From Gnetum montanum (lineage: Eukaryota; Streptophyta; Gnetopsida; Gnetales; Gnetaceae): a stretch of 64,000 bases of DNA. Both the position numbers and the translations under genes were made by a program. A model generated the notes under the pieces. That model was given only the letters and a program-made list of their open reading frames with translations. It ran no database searches and had not been told where the DNA came from. Shown here piece by piece: positions 22,130 through 33,863 of the stretch. Position 1 is the first letter of the stretch. Each line of letters opens with the position of its first letter. The DNA lies in assembly GCA_015680685.1 (NCBI GenBank), contig MNCI01002341.1, forward strand, positions 17,403-81,402, written 5' to 3'.

Positions 22130-24563
22130 AGGCTCCTAAGGCCTTGAAGGACCTTCTCTTGCTTCAGGTGCACATAGTGGTTAAGGTGATTGTGGTTGTC
22201 TTATACTAGTTGCAACTTCTACTAGAAGATGAAAGACATCTAACAATGCCTTCATCTTTTCCTCCTTACTCTAAGGATCATTGACAGTCCACGCAACTTC
22301 GCCAATGTGAGCTAGAATGGAAACATCCCATGGATAGGGCATTGTAGGCAAGAACTCCTTAACATTCATGAACTAGGTAGTGAACTATTTACATTCAAGA
22401 TCGAACACTCTAAGTGCATTATGAAGCTATTGGTAGTCATTCTTCTACTTAGCCAAGTTCTCAGTAGTTGATCATTGATTAGTGAATTTTGCTTTGAGAA
22501 CCTCGAGTTTGGCATTGGCAATCTCAAGCTTCTGCTTGGTATTTTTATGATGTCTGAACTCTACCTCATAGAGCAAGTATGAGTTGGACACTTGTTTCTC
22601 CAATTTTGATCATGGCCTATTGGTAGTTAGCATCACCAAGTTTTCATAACAAAGATTGGCAAGTTTTATATATTCTATCATCTCCTTAATCTACAACTCC
22701 TTCATGTGGATTTCAACTTTGTTGTATGCATTCAACCCATCAAATATAGGCTTCCATAGACCTCATTCATCTTTTCCTTCACCAATTGAATTTCTTTTTC
22801 ATTAATTTCTTTCTGTAGATTAGCCTAAACTCTGTAATCATTCTTGACTCTATCAAATTTGAGAGCCTCATTTTTTCAAGTGGCCATCTCTATTGAAGAT
22901 TTTTGGTGAAGGGCAAGAATGTCCTCCATGGAGAGATTTTCTTTTTAGCTACCAATCTTCTCAATTCGTTATTTACTCTAGTTATATGCTCTTATTGTTG
23001 ATGGATAAAATCTTACATCTACTACTTCTGCACATCAACATTCCATAGGCGATGATTTTCTGTGGTCAGAATCACATTCTCCTAGCATGTTTAGGCCAAG
23101 TCCTTTTGAATGGTGTACATTTTGGCATTGGCCCTGGATTGGTCAAAGATGGTCGTATCTTTCTCATTATCAACCTTTTTAAGCTTTTTTTCTAGCTGCT
23201 TGAAGGCTTCATCATGTGTTAGTGTAGGGTTGATAAACATGGGATATGCAAGATGGGCTCTTAATTCAGCAACCTCCATATCCAAGCATTGGTTTCCTAC
23301 TCGGGCTATTTCAAGTTGCTCCTCTAATATGATGCATTTACCTTGCACTTCTAGCAACTTTGACTAGGTTGTAATGATTGTATCCAAAAGGTCAAAGACA
23401 TGTAGAATTGATTACTTGGTTCCCACCAGTTGGTCCTGCAACTCCTTATGTTGGGCTGCAATTAATTTTCCGCTAATCATTCTCACAAACATTTACACAT
23501 CTTTGAGTGTAGAAACGTCTGGTATAAATGTCGTAGGTGTATTTAATGCTTTGGCAATTCTATCACCAACTACATTTGTTGCTATCTCTCACCCATGGTA
23601 CTGCATCACTAAGATAATCATCCCCTCACCCTCCTCTAAATGCACTAAGAAAGCAACGATGTTCCTAAAGATTTTTTGGAATTACTACTATTGCAAAAGG
23701 AATACCGTTACCTCTTGGGTGCTAGGATTTGATCTTGTGGGGAAATGCATTCTTTGACCTAAGAAAATTGGTCCAACTCCTTCTATCTGGCTAATTTTTT
23801 AAGTCACTTCTTTAAGGTGACTCATTGCTAGGTGATACACATATGGATCTTCGCAACTTATTCTTGTTCATTTTTCCTACTCTCATAAGAGTTGCTCTTG
23901 GATCTCATGCATGCACTCAAAAGTAACATGGGACTCCACCGCTATTTTTTGAGTAGGTGGTGGATGCTGCTTCTCTTCTTATATTACTTTAGCAAGCACC
24001 TTCTCTACCCAAGAAGTGGATGGAGCATGTTAAACAGTGTCATTTTTATAGCATGCTACGCCTCCCCTCTTGCATAATTTCTGGAAGAGACATGGGAAGG
24101 GGAGTGTCTTCCTTCTACATTCATTTTCGTTAAATCACTTTTCTATGTCAAGATAGATAAGCTATGAAAGATTGATCAGGAATCTACTACTTAGAATAGC
24201 ACATGCATGAGCAGAGAAATATTTCAAGATTGTGATCTTTCTTGGCCTCATTATTGGATTGAGGTGGAAGGCCACAATCTTGAAATATGCACATTCCATT
24301 GTGGTTAGTGGACCAAAATCCTTATGATCGACTCCATAACACTGCTACATCCATTCTTTCTTGGCACTAGGATCTACCTACATTAGAATTTCAACAAGAT
24401 TTTTCCCAATTTCTGGTAACCTAAGGGCCTCTACAATGGCCTTCACTAAGTAAGACACACTGATGTCCCTGATCTTCACTGTGGAATTTGCCTTCCAATT
24501 GTTGCAAAAGAGATATGTCACATCCATGTACCACTTCCCATTAGAAGTGAATATTAGCCACAT
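22130..24563 (-). pseudogene. Element F: ORF3 (coiled-coil protein) pseudogene
   Basis: The N-terminal region is truncated at 24,565. Readable blocks are NGKWYMDVTYLFCNNW (24,560-24,510), ISVSYLVKAIVEALRLPEIG, and the heptad-rich piece 23,357-23,091 (LEEQLEIARVGNQCLDMEVA, then KQLEKKLKKVDNEKD). The C-terminal part lies at 22,720-22,430. Stops and frameshifts are frequent. The same domain order is seen in D, G and the left arm, so this ORF is a regular part of the family. Role unknown; the coiled coil suggests oligomerisation. Confidence 0.7.
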
Positions 24564-24565
24564 GG

Positions 24566-24790
24566 GATAAAAATGTTGTAAAACAAAAATTGGAAATTAG
24601 CAAAATTGGAAAATGTTTGAAAAATAATAAAGTGTAAAATAGAAAAGGGATAAAAACAAAGAAAGTGTAAAACAAAAAAGGAGAAAAATTGAAGAGCCAT
24701 TTTAATGATTAGCATAGATGGCCATCTCCCCCATGACTAAGTTGAAAGGAGGACATCCAAAAAATTAAGCAAGGTTATCCATCTGATGAG
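24566..24790 (-). other. Element F: shortened post-integrase noncoding block
   Basis: Contains the 'gtaaaacaaaaa'-type units and 'gatggccatctcccccatgac' near 24,718, shared with elements A (784), E (31,888) and G (40,767). Most of the block found in other copies is deleted. Confidence 0.6.
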
Positions 24791-26085
24791 ACGTTACTTA
24801 CACTAGCTTGCTTAGGCTCATGGAAAGGTTTGAGTTGTCACATGTTAACCAATTGCTTCTTATTTGGACTTTCAAGTTTGTAGATCAACATGGCCTTAGA
24901 AGGAAATGTTTCCTATATGATATAAGACCTTTTCCACAATGTTTGAAACTTAGTTCGTTGAGGTACATGTGTGTTGTTCCAATAAAGGACCTTGTCTCTA
25001 GGTTGAAATTTTACATTCCTTATTCTAATGTCATGGAATTTTTTGTTCAATGCCTTATGTACTTTATTTAAGAATCGGGTCAGCAATCTATTCCCATCTA
25101 GCACATTGAGGTTGATCAATCTTTCTTTTTGTACTAGGCTAAGGTCAACATCAAGGTCATAGGCTAATGAAAGTGTATGGAGCTCAAATTGAATAGGAAG
25201 AGTTGGTAATTTTTCATACACTAGCTCATAGGGAAAGTAGCCTATAGGGAGTTCCCATGTTGAGTGGTATGCCTAGAGGTTATCGCTAATTTTTGTGCTC
25301 TAGTCTGTCCTATATTTGCTAATTATTCTCATTAATATTTTTGAGATTTTCCTATTTGTAACCTTTGCTTAACCATTGGCTTGGGGGTGGTAGGGTGTTG
25401 TTTATTTATGTTCAACCTCTAAGTGTTGCATGAGCTTGCAAAAATTAGTATTTGTAAAATGAGTTCCATTGTTGAAAATCAGTGCATGTGGCATTCCAAA
25501 CCTATTTCCAACATTTTGTTATACAAACCACACTACAGTGGAAGATGTACAATTGGTGACAATTACTACTTCTACCCACTTGGTACAATAGTCAATGATG
25601 ACTATTTTGTATGCCTTTATGTTTGATATGGGTGTGAGGGGATCCATGAAGTCTATGCCCTAGATGTTGAAGGATTCCATTGGTTGAATCCACTATTGAG
25701 GTTTCTCCATTTAAGCGATCATCCCACCATTGCATTGAAAATTTTCATAATAACAAATAAATTAGTGGACATCCCTAAAGATTGTTGGCCAATAATACAC
25801 TACCATTAGGATCTTAATGATCATGCATCTCTTTGCATAGCGGCCCCCACAAGGACCCTCCTAAAGATCTTGGAGAACATGTAGTTGATCAACATTAAGG
25901 ACATACCAATGCACCAAGCCATCATGATGCATCTTGTAAAGGTATCTAGTGATCTTCATGAAACATTTAACTTGATGAAGAAACTGTTGTTTCTTTTGGT
26001 GATCCAAGTATTGTCACATTTCTTGAGTGAGAAGATAAGTGACAATTCCATCATACCATTTTGGTTCAGTGGACACTTGTTCATT
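24791..26085 (-). pseudogene. Element F: integrase pseudogene
   Basis: Catalytic core with GIDFMDPLTP near 25,640 (first Asp kept), then IDYCTKWVEV. LIFNNGTHFTN follows, where the second catalytic Asp is Asn. YHPQANG lies near 25,390, with Lys where the catalytic Glu is expected. The C-terminal part is open at 25,221-24,913 (YEKLPTLPIQFELHTLSLAY, then NVKFQPRDKVLYWN), the typical end of plant Ty3/gypsy integrases. The zinc-binding Cys pair (CEHC in G) reads YENF here. A TAG replaces Trp before GIDF. Inactive. Confidence 0.8.
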
Positions 26086-26265
26086 TATTGCACTATCAAA
26101 GATGAGTTTATTAGGAAATTGATCAGAGAGTGGGATCTCCTCCTTTTTGTTGTCCCATCATAACCGAGACAAATGATCATTGACCACATTCTCAGTTCCC
26201 TTCTATCTACCATTGTAAGATTGAACTCCTGTAAGATCACTAGCCTTGCCCTAACCCCTTTGGTA
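26086..26265 (-). pseudogene. Element F: RNase H remnant fused to gag
   Basis: The C-terminal RNase H end (ILQEF, then KGTENVVNDHLSRL across a frameshift) directly follows the gag fragment ending KKAKCAYQRG near 26,266. Protease, RT and most of RNase H are therefore deleted between these points. Confidence 0.7.
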
Positions 26266-28093
26266 GGCACATTTAGCTTTCTTTCTTTTCCTGTGATCAT
26301 GATTACTACTTTGCTCTTTGGATTCTTCTACAATTTTTAGAGCAATTTGGAATTCATCCAAATATTCCCATATTTTGTTCACCTTGGTTGAAATTTTGAA
26401 AATGGATTTTTGAATCAGCAAGATTTTTTGCTGCACCACTTCATCAAATGTTGTCTCCCCCTCATTGTCACATAATTGAACCTCCCTTTTTCTGATAGAA
26501 GGATCTTGGTTATATTTCTCAGCACTTTCTCATTTCCTCAATTCTACTTCTTCTTCTGCAACCTACTCAATCAACCTTTAGATTTGATAGGCTCTAAGTT
26601 CTAACAATCTCCCTTAGGCATAGACCCCAAGGGTTTTCCTTATTTCTAATTGAAACCCATCTATGATATGGTGAAGCTACTCCCTTTAAGAATAACTATG
26701 GCTAGAACATCTATGCAAAAGAGAATAATACCAATCCATGGCTGCATCCAAGGGGTCATGTGTTTCTTATCGCTAGCCTTGGATTTGCTTTCTCAAGTTG
26801 GACACTTGAGAGTGCATCTAATATTTTTCATTAAATAGCTCAAGCATCATACTCCATCTACGAATTGATTCTAGCTCCAAGAAGTGGTACCAACTTTCTA
26901 CTTATTTTATAAGTATCCTAGGAAATAGCTTAAGTTTCTACTAATCATTTTTGATGTTCTACAAAGCATAAGCATTGTGAAATGCTTGAAGATGGGTTTG
27001 TGGATCTAAGTTATATCCCCCTTCAAATCTAGGGATATTGTTCGTATCTAACCTCTTAATTCTGCTATCTTTTACATGCCTAGTTGGAATTCTGACTACC
27101 TCTATGATGTTCAACATTCTTCAAGTTGTAAGAAAAAGCTCATCATCATCATGATTTTGATAATGCTTATGATGCCCTCTACTACCCCTTCATTCATGAT
27201 AGGGCCTACGATGACTATTGTCCTGTCGTTCACCTCCGTCATGCTTTCATCCTCTATGGTTTTGGTCAAATTTAGAGGAGGAAGAAGAACATGCATATGA
27301 AGAGGCCAAAGAGGGAGGAGGACTACCACCACCATGGTATCTGCCACCTCCTGTCTACTTGTCATGGCTACAATCATCAGATTTATCATCATCATGATGC
27401 TTGCTCAAGCCCCAGCCTTCACTTCCACTTTTTCATGAACTAGGATTATTGATAGTGGATTGTAAATTCGAGTTCAAGCCCCTTCATTAAAGTCAAGGGA
27501 TAGAGAATATTCATGTTGAGAATCCCTAGAGTGAGGATCCTTAGTGTCTTTTTGGTTTAGTAGGAATAAGGGATTAGTGAACCATTTTCCCTTCACGGCT
27601 TCATGATGCTTCTCCTAATGTCAATCTCTTTTGCATTGTGTTTCAGTGGGATGGTAGTCCTAGTAGTCATGGTCCTACCCAACATATTCCTCATGGAGAT
27701 TCTAAATGTGCAAGTTCCTAAGATTTTGTAGTAGCATCCCAGGAATAGATGGGTTGGGTGGTAACACAATGTTGCTCTCCATGTCTCTACATTGTAGCTA
27801 ATTGTGCTCCAGTCTCTCCTATATTTTTGTGCTCAAGAAACAACATCAAATGCTCACTATACCCTTGAGTGCATGTGTAAGATTTGTGAGAAAATTATAT
27901 AGTAGCAATTTGCAAGACTAGATCAATATGGTGGCAACATAACGTTGCCCTCCATATCTCTCCACCATAGTTATTCATCCTAGTGTAGGATGAAAGTGAA
28001 ATTAGGGACAAACTCATCTAGATGAGTATACATTACATTGAATTTTGGGGGCATTGGTAGTTTTGATTCATTATGCCTATGAGAAGAATACAT
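26266..28093 (-). pseudogene. Element F: gag pseudogene
   Basis: Starts with ATG at 28,093 (MYSSHRHNE), about 140 bases after the primer site. An N-terminal block (HLDEFVPNFTFILH) is followed by a His/Ser/Arg-rich linker (27,100-27,400) and the capsid region (26,600-27,000). The region before the nucleocapsid ends at the fusion. The zinc knuckle is lost. Stops are common. Confidence 0.72.
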
Positions 28094-28232
28094 TTTCCCT
28101 TAAAATAAAAATAACATTGTACTTTAATTAAAATAATAATTATTATTATTCAAATGATTGTGACATTGGCGTTGGTTCCAACAATCTTAAATAATTTCCA
28201 CTAAGTCCTATATAGTGCACATTACTAATTAA

Positions 28233-28254
28233 AAATCCCTAGCAACGATGTCAA
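28233..28254 (-). other. Element F primer binding site (decayed tRNA-Asp type)
   Basis: Directly after the LTR end the minus strand reads TTGACATCGTTGCTAGGG. It aligns with TGGCGCCGTTGCCGG, the complement of the plant tRNA-Asp 3' end, with C-to-T type changes. Confidence 0.6.
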
Positions 28255-28422
28255 TGATGAGTAGTGAGTAGACCCTACATCCAACCATATGAATTACAAG
28301 TGTTTACACATGATCCAATTGAATTTTAAAGACTTTTATATTTTAATGTACACTGGTCTAGGAGGTGAATCAACTACTGTAATTTTTTTCTTCCCAGTTA
28401 CACTTGTGAGTATAAGGGTATA
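28255..28422 (-). repeat. Element F 5' LTR, proximal piece
   Basis: Plus strand starts TGATGAGTAGTGAGTAG and ends with GTATA, the target site of element E. The LTR resumes at 34,705 with GTTAAGTATAAC; the 3' LTR of F reads through the same point uninterrupted near 21,175. Confidence 0.9.
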
Positions 28423-29260
28423 TGATGAATCATGTTTTGATGTGCTCTGATATCATATACGCAATATTGGATACCTGATATTGGAGCCCAAGATGCGATG
28501 TCGAATATCCAATATCATAGGGTATATGCTAGCCTATAAATATAGTTCTTGGACACACGATTCTTAGTAAGTTTTTGTCATAGTATAGCAAAGCTCTTGC
28601 AGTTTAGCCATTCTAGAGTTAGAATATTTATAAGTGCCTGCAGTAGGAGTTTGAGTGTGTATGGAACTTTGTTTGAGCATTGATGTACCTAAGAATAGTA
28701 ATGTGATAGAAATAAAGATGATCCCTTTTGATAATCCTTGCAGCACTAAGAATAGATTAATGTTTCTTTTAATGCATTAAATATTCATGCACTTTACTTT
28801 AATGCACTTTAATTAAGCAATTAATTTCCAGTTATTAATGACCACAAGCATGACCACTTTGAGCATACGTGTAGCACTTAGTAACCTAGAAATTCTTAAT
28901 GCTTGGTAATCCAACAATGCTATATGCATTTAGGATGTGTCCAAAGAGTGGGAACAGGTACTTGTGCTAGGCTAGCTAGGTAGTAGATTAATTAGATATT
29001 AAATTCCTCTACCTTTCATTCCTGTTCTAGGAAATTAAACTTAAAAAATATAAAATGATAAAAATCATATACCTCAGTTGCACTTAACCATACACTTGTA
29101 CCTCACAAGTGGAACTGAGAAGACAATGATCATCTTGATTAGATTCCACTTCTTAGAACTAGTGTACTTAGGAACTTAAGGCCTACAAAATTCAACTAGA
29201 TCACATGTGAATGGTTGTGATTCATATGGTTGGGCACAGGAGTACCTCGCCTCTCATCAT
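28423..29260 (+). repeat. Element E 5' LTR
   Basis: TGATGAATCATG...CTCTCATCA. U3 carries repeated GATATC/GATATT motifs; TATAAATA at 28,535-28,542; AATAAA at 28,711-28,716. Similar over its length to 33,864-34,699. Confidence 0.92.
28535..28542 (+). promoter_or_regulatory. TATA box of the element E 5' LTR
   Basis: TATAAATA about 110 bases into the LTR, at the same place as in the 3' LTR (33,990-33,997). The polyadenylation signal AATAAA follows at 28,711. Confidence 0.7.
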
Positions 29261-29281
29261 TGGCATCATTGCCGAGGACCT
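29261..29281 (+). other. Element E primer binding site
   Basis: TTGGCATCATTGCCGAGG immediately after the LTR. It fits a tRNA-Asp-type primer site (TGGCGCCGTTGCCGG) after C-to-T decay. Confidence 0.65.
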
Positions 29282-29418
29282 TTAGTTGTTATGTGCACTA
29301 TTTAGGATTTAGTGGAAATTACTCAAATCATTGGAACAAACCTTAGAGTCATATCATATATTAAAATTACTACAATAATATTAAAGAGCACACTATGTTT
29401 TTATGTTTCTAACACAAG

Positions 29419-30735
29419 ATGTCTTCTTCTCACAGGAGAAATTCTCTGCCCAAGTATGATGGAGTACATCAGCTGATGCCCCAATAATACAAACTAGTAT
29501 ATGCTCACCCTAACAAGTATGTACCCAATTTAACCTTCATCCTACACCAAGATGAAAAACTGTGATGGTGTGACATGGAGAACAACATTGTGTTGCTACT
29601 AGATCGATCTGTTCCTATGATACTCCAACAAACTCTTATGAATTTGGGTCTCTAAGGACTGCATGCTAAGTATGTTGTGTAGGATAGTGATGCCAGGGAT
29701 TATCATCCCGCTGAGGCATAATGTCTTACGAATTACCAACTAGAATAGCGCTATGAATTTATGAAGGGAAAGTGGTTTAATGATTCTGCATTCATGATGT
29801 ACTAAAAAGATGGTGGAGAACCCTTCTTTGGGGATTTTCCATTGAGTGAAATTCCTCTTTTTGACTTTAGTGAAGGAGGTCAAAACTAGAACCTACAGTC
29901 CACAATCCACAATCTTGGTTCTGGAAAGAATGGATCCAATGACAAAGGAGTATCCAGAGAGGCAAGTTAGGGTAGAAATATAGACAAGAAACAAGATCAT
30001 GATCATGGCTGTGACACCAAAGATGGGGTAGCAGGCACCGTGATGATGCTAGTCCTCTTTCCTCTTCACCTTTGTCATCATTTTTTCCTCTTTTAGCTTT
30101 GATCGTAACCGTAGAGGATACAGCCATGATGGAGGTGATTGATGGAACTGAAATGATTGAAGGAACCATTGGGAAAGTCAAGACTCAGGTGTAGGCATCT
30201 AAGAGAGGCCCACCACCATGAATGAAGGGGTAGTAGAGGGCATCCTAAGCACCAAAATCATGGCCTCGATGAGCCTTTTCTTGCTACCTAGAGTATGCTA
30301 AACATTGTAGAGATAGTAAGAATTCCCACGAGGCATGTAAATGATAGTCAGATCAAAAGACTAGACATGACCAATATTCCTTTATTCAAAGGGAGATATA
30401 ACTCAGATCCATAGAACCATCTCCAAGCTTTTTAAGATGCATGTGCCTTGCAAAATATAGAAAATGAGTGGCAAAAACTTAAGTTGTTTCCTAAGTCACT
30501 CATTAAAGAAGCAGAGAACTATTACTAGTCCTTAGAACTAGAATCTATTAGACGATGGAGTACAATGCTTGAATTTTTCAATGAAAAATATCAAATGTAC
30601 TCTCAAGTGTCCAACTTGAGGAGGTAGATCTAAGGATGGAAGCACGAGACACATGAATCCTTGGATGCCACCATGGGCTGGTACTATTCCTTATTACATA
30701 GATGTCCTAGCCATGGTTATTCTCAACTACTATCC
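29419..30735 (+). pseudogene. Element E: gag pseudogene lacking nucleocapsid
   Basis: ATG at 29,419 (MSSSHRRNSLPKYDG). It is followed by HPNKYVPNLTFILHQDE, which aligns with the same block of element A, and by NNIVLLLDRSVP. The capsid region lies at about 30,330-30,720, with YQMYSQVSNLRR matching YQTYSRVSNLRK of A. After 'agatgtcctagccatgg' the homology stops: the second half of capsid and the zinc knuckle are missing, and a Ser/Pro/His-rich linker follows. Many TAG/TGA stops. Confidence 0.75.
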
Positions 30736-31127
30736 TTCTGATTATTATCAAAACTCATTCTCCACATGCAAAGAGGGATACCACCATTTATCCTTACCCT
30801 TCTCCTACTCCTACACATCTTCTTCCACCCTCAACACAACTACTACTTGCTCCATCCATGCAAGATGAAATTCTTGCTCAACCGTAGCAATAAACCACTA
30901 CTAGAGCTATCAACATAAACCCAGCTCCCTAGCTAAGTGGCTTAAAACACTAATTCTAGAAGAGGCCATTCTTCTACACCAAAATTCTTAAAAAGCCCTC
31001 ACAAACTAATGCGACCAAACATCCTATCTCTCCTTCATCCTCTACATCAAACCTTATCGAGGTCCCTTCAAACCAAACATCTCCTCAATCCCATACAATC
31101 ATGATAAATCATGACACATCTAATTAT

Positions 31128-31790
31128 ATCAAGGTTGATAATCTTTCCAGGAAAATATTTGATCCTAGAAGTCCTCTCATTTACCTACAAATTGTTGGAA
31201 ATGATCCATGCAAAGCTCTTCTTAATTCTAGTTCAAGCTTAAACCTAATTTCTTATGCAATGTACAAAGCCTAAAACCTACCACCCCTCAAGAAAACCAA
31301 CCTTCATCTAGAGTTAGCAAACCAATCCATCATTGTTCCTTTAGGAATGATGGAGAACATTGTGACCACTATTTGTGGATGATCTTATCCTACTTACTTC
31401 CTAGTAATTAAGGTAAACAATTACACCAAGGACTTCCTTATCATTATGGAAAGAGCTTGGCTCAACATCATCAATGTGAGAATAGGCATTCGTGACATCT
31501 CCTTGGAGATTTCAAGGGTGAATGAATTTGGTCTAATCAAGAGAAACAAAGTTCTATGTATTTCATACAATGATACTGGGTGTAATTGTGTGTGTAAGTT
31601 ATGATCCATCAAAAGCATATCCACTACTGCATGTAGTTAGTGTGCAATTAAACCTAAAATTCACAAGTGCCTATATGTAGCAACCACTAAACCAGAGGGC
31701 ATCCAATGGCTGATACCTAATTGTACAAGTGGAACAAAATGCATGGAACCTATTGAGGACACAAACAACAGGTCATTGGTTAACATAACA
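31128..31790 (+). pseudogene. Element E: retropepsin-like protease pseudogene
   Basis: The block KVDNLSRKIFDPRSPLIYLQ aligns with the element A protease. The catalytic triad is destroyed: LLDSGSG of A reads LLNSSSS here (Asn codon 31,224-31,226). The second block reads IIMERAWL, where A has IIMGRAWL. The tail LYVATT with CMEPIED resembles that of A. Inactive. Confidence 0.8.
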
Positions 31791-33863
31791 TAAATAAAAC
31801 CTTTCCATGAGCCAACATAAGCCAAAACAACAAACATCTCTATAGATGAACAACCACGCTCAATATTTTGGATCTCCTCCTTTCAAAGTCATGGGGGAGA
31901 TGGCAATCCATTCTAACTATATAAGTGACTCCTTATTTTTTCATATATTTTTTTTACACATTTTTATTTTACACTTTGTTAGTTTTACAACTTTTTATTT
32001 TACACATTCTTTATCTTACCCTTCTTGTTTTCTACATTATGAATTTTTCAAAGTTTTTGTTTCATAACATTGTTAATACATTTTATTTTTCTTAAATATT
32101 TTACAACTTCTTACATATTTTCCTTTATTTGGTGTGCTTTTCTTATTATGTTTTAATAATGCCATGTCTTATTGTGAACTAGGTATAATGTGATTTAATT
32201 GATGTGGGCATGAGCTATTCGGTTATTTGATTATTGGTGTTTGAATTCTAGCTTTGAATTTTGTTACTAATAACTAGGACATGGATTTTTTTTTCATGAA
32301 ATAGGTAGTGAGTCCACAACATCCACCCATCCACAAACTATATGGTTTTCCTTATTTTAGAAATGTGTAATTCATTTTTCATTAATAAGACTTTAACAAA
32401 CTTGTGACTTTGGTAGTTTTCAGACTTGGAAAGGATTCACAAGTTTAAATAGGGTGTGACTTCAAGGGGATTTGGTATTCTTTATGTCTTTCTGCTTACT
32501 TGGGTGAATGTGTGTTTTCATGGATTTCTTACTATTCCATGTCAACCAATAACAAGTTGAATAAGTCTTTGCATGGTGTGGTTCCTATCATAAAAAAAAT
32601 AATGGAAATTCAAAGAACATCCCTTAGACAAAATAAACAAGCTACAAGCACTGGTTGTGAGACTAGAAAGACATGTTACCCATGCCTAAAGGTCCCCTTT
32701 AACTAAGGCCCTTCCTCACTTCCTACTTCTCCTTTCTTCTCTAATAAGTAATGATGGTTGTTCTATGGGAGAACTCTTGTGTCTCAAGGGGGTAGACTAG
32801 TCTTAGAATGGTGATGTGATGTCACTGAATGTGATTGGTTTTAATCTAAACTAAGGATGGATTTTATCAGGTCATTTAACCACAAAACTCACAAGGGACT
32901 TCATGTGACCTTAATCAAGAACTCCATTTCACTCTCTCTATCATCCATCTATGCTCTCCATGTCTCATCTCACTACTGATTTCATGTTCTTGTTCAATTT
33001 CTTGATTTGATGTCTCAAAATTCTTAGGTAGTCTCTTTCAAGTCTTTTGTACTTAACTTTTTATAACCATTAATCATCCATGGGGCCCATGGACTCCTCA
33101 ATTTGAAGTTATGCAAGGACAATAAAAGGCATGTGTCTACTTTTGGGAGGATTCACTTACATAACTTTAGGTTTGGTTAGTTAAGTTCATTACCCTTAAA
33201 CATTCTCATAATCAAATCCTTTTGTGCTCCCCATTAATGGCATCCAATTGTGCACATCTTCACAACATTTTTCAATGAAGATCCCTTTTTATTATTGTTA
33301 AATCTAAAACCCTCTTCAAGTATTTCATCACATTTGAACTTTTCAGGCTTTAATGAACAACTTATCCATTTCACCTTATTCTTTAGTTTTCCCACTAAAA
33401 CTATTAACAAACTCAATCCACCATAATCACAACCTAGTCAAGTATAACCATTGACAAGACAAGATGCTTAAAATTTATATGTTACACATTGCATACTAAT
33501 CCATGGGTTTTTTGTGATTGCAGTGGGAAGCATGGACTGGAAGTAGGATTGTCTTCAACAAAGAAGAAGCAGCAGCACCATGTGATGAGGATCATTCATG
33601 CTTGTTGGATCATTTCCCTCATTCTTCAACTGCCAAGTGGAGTTAGATGATACTTTTGTCTAGGGTATTCACTTCCCTTGTCATGAACACCTAACTTTGT
33701 AAAAGATTGTATATCTGTACAATTGGGCACTCAGAATTTATCTATTCCATTTGAGTCAAGTTTGCATGTTAGTCAATAATCTAATACCTTTTCAATATTT
33801 TGTAATAAACTTGTTCCTCCTCTTGTTTACTTGATAACAAGTTTTTATTTAGTCATGGGGGTA
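31791..33863 (+). other. Element E: long noncoding block with splice-acceptor-like site
   Basis: From 31,797 the sequence matches the integrase end and post-integrase block of F and G ('catgggggagatggcaatcc' at 31,890; 'ctttgcatggtgtgg' at 32,567). 'ttttttgtgattgcag' at 33,508-33,523 matches sites directly before the ORF3 ATG in D and G. Only a short 'MDWK'-like stub follows and ORF3 is deleted. The element ends with the polypurine tract CATGGGGGTA (33,854-33,863). Confidence 0.65.

Larger units (their letters stand above)
16140..24565 (-). repeat. Right arm of the large imperfect inverted repeat
   Basis: Reverse-complement partner of 7,574-14,834. It is longer by about 1.3 kb because of extra sequence at about 18,750-20,095. 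Its outer end (24,565) coincides with a deletion in element F that removed the first part of ORF3 and the preceding noncoding block. The left arm still has that sequence. Confidence 0.85.

Noticed and set aside
24808-25071. Plus-strand 87-codon ORF
   Set aside because: Antisense shadow of the integrase C-terminal region on the minus strand.
27111-27395. Met/Val/Ile-rich minus-strand ORF in element F
   Set aside because: It is an alternative frame of the His/Ser/Arg-rich gag linker; it looks membrane-like only because of the codon shift.
31797-31850. Idea that A and E share one identical pol deletion
   Set aside because: Both lose RT to integrase, but the sequence just before the junction differs (A near 830-890, E near 31,797). 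A common origin could not be shown by eye.
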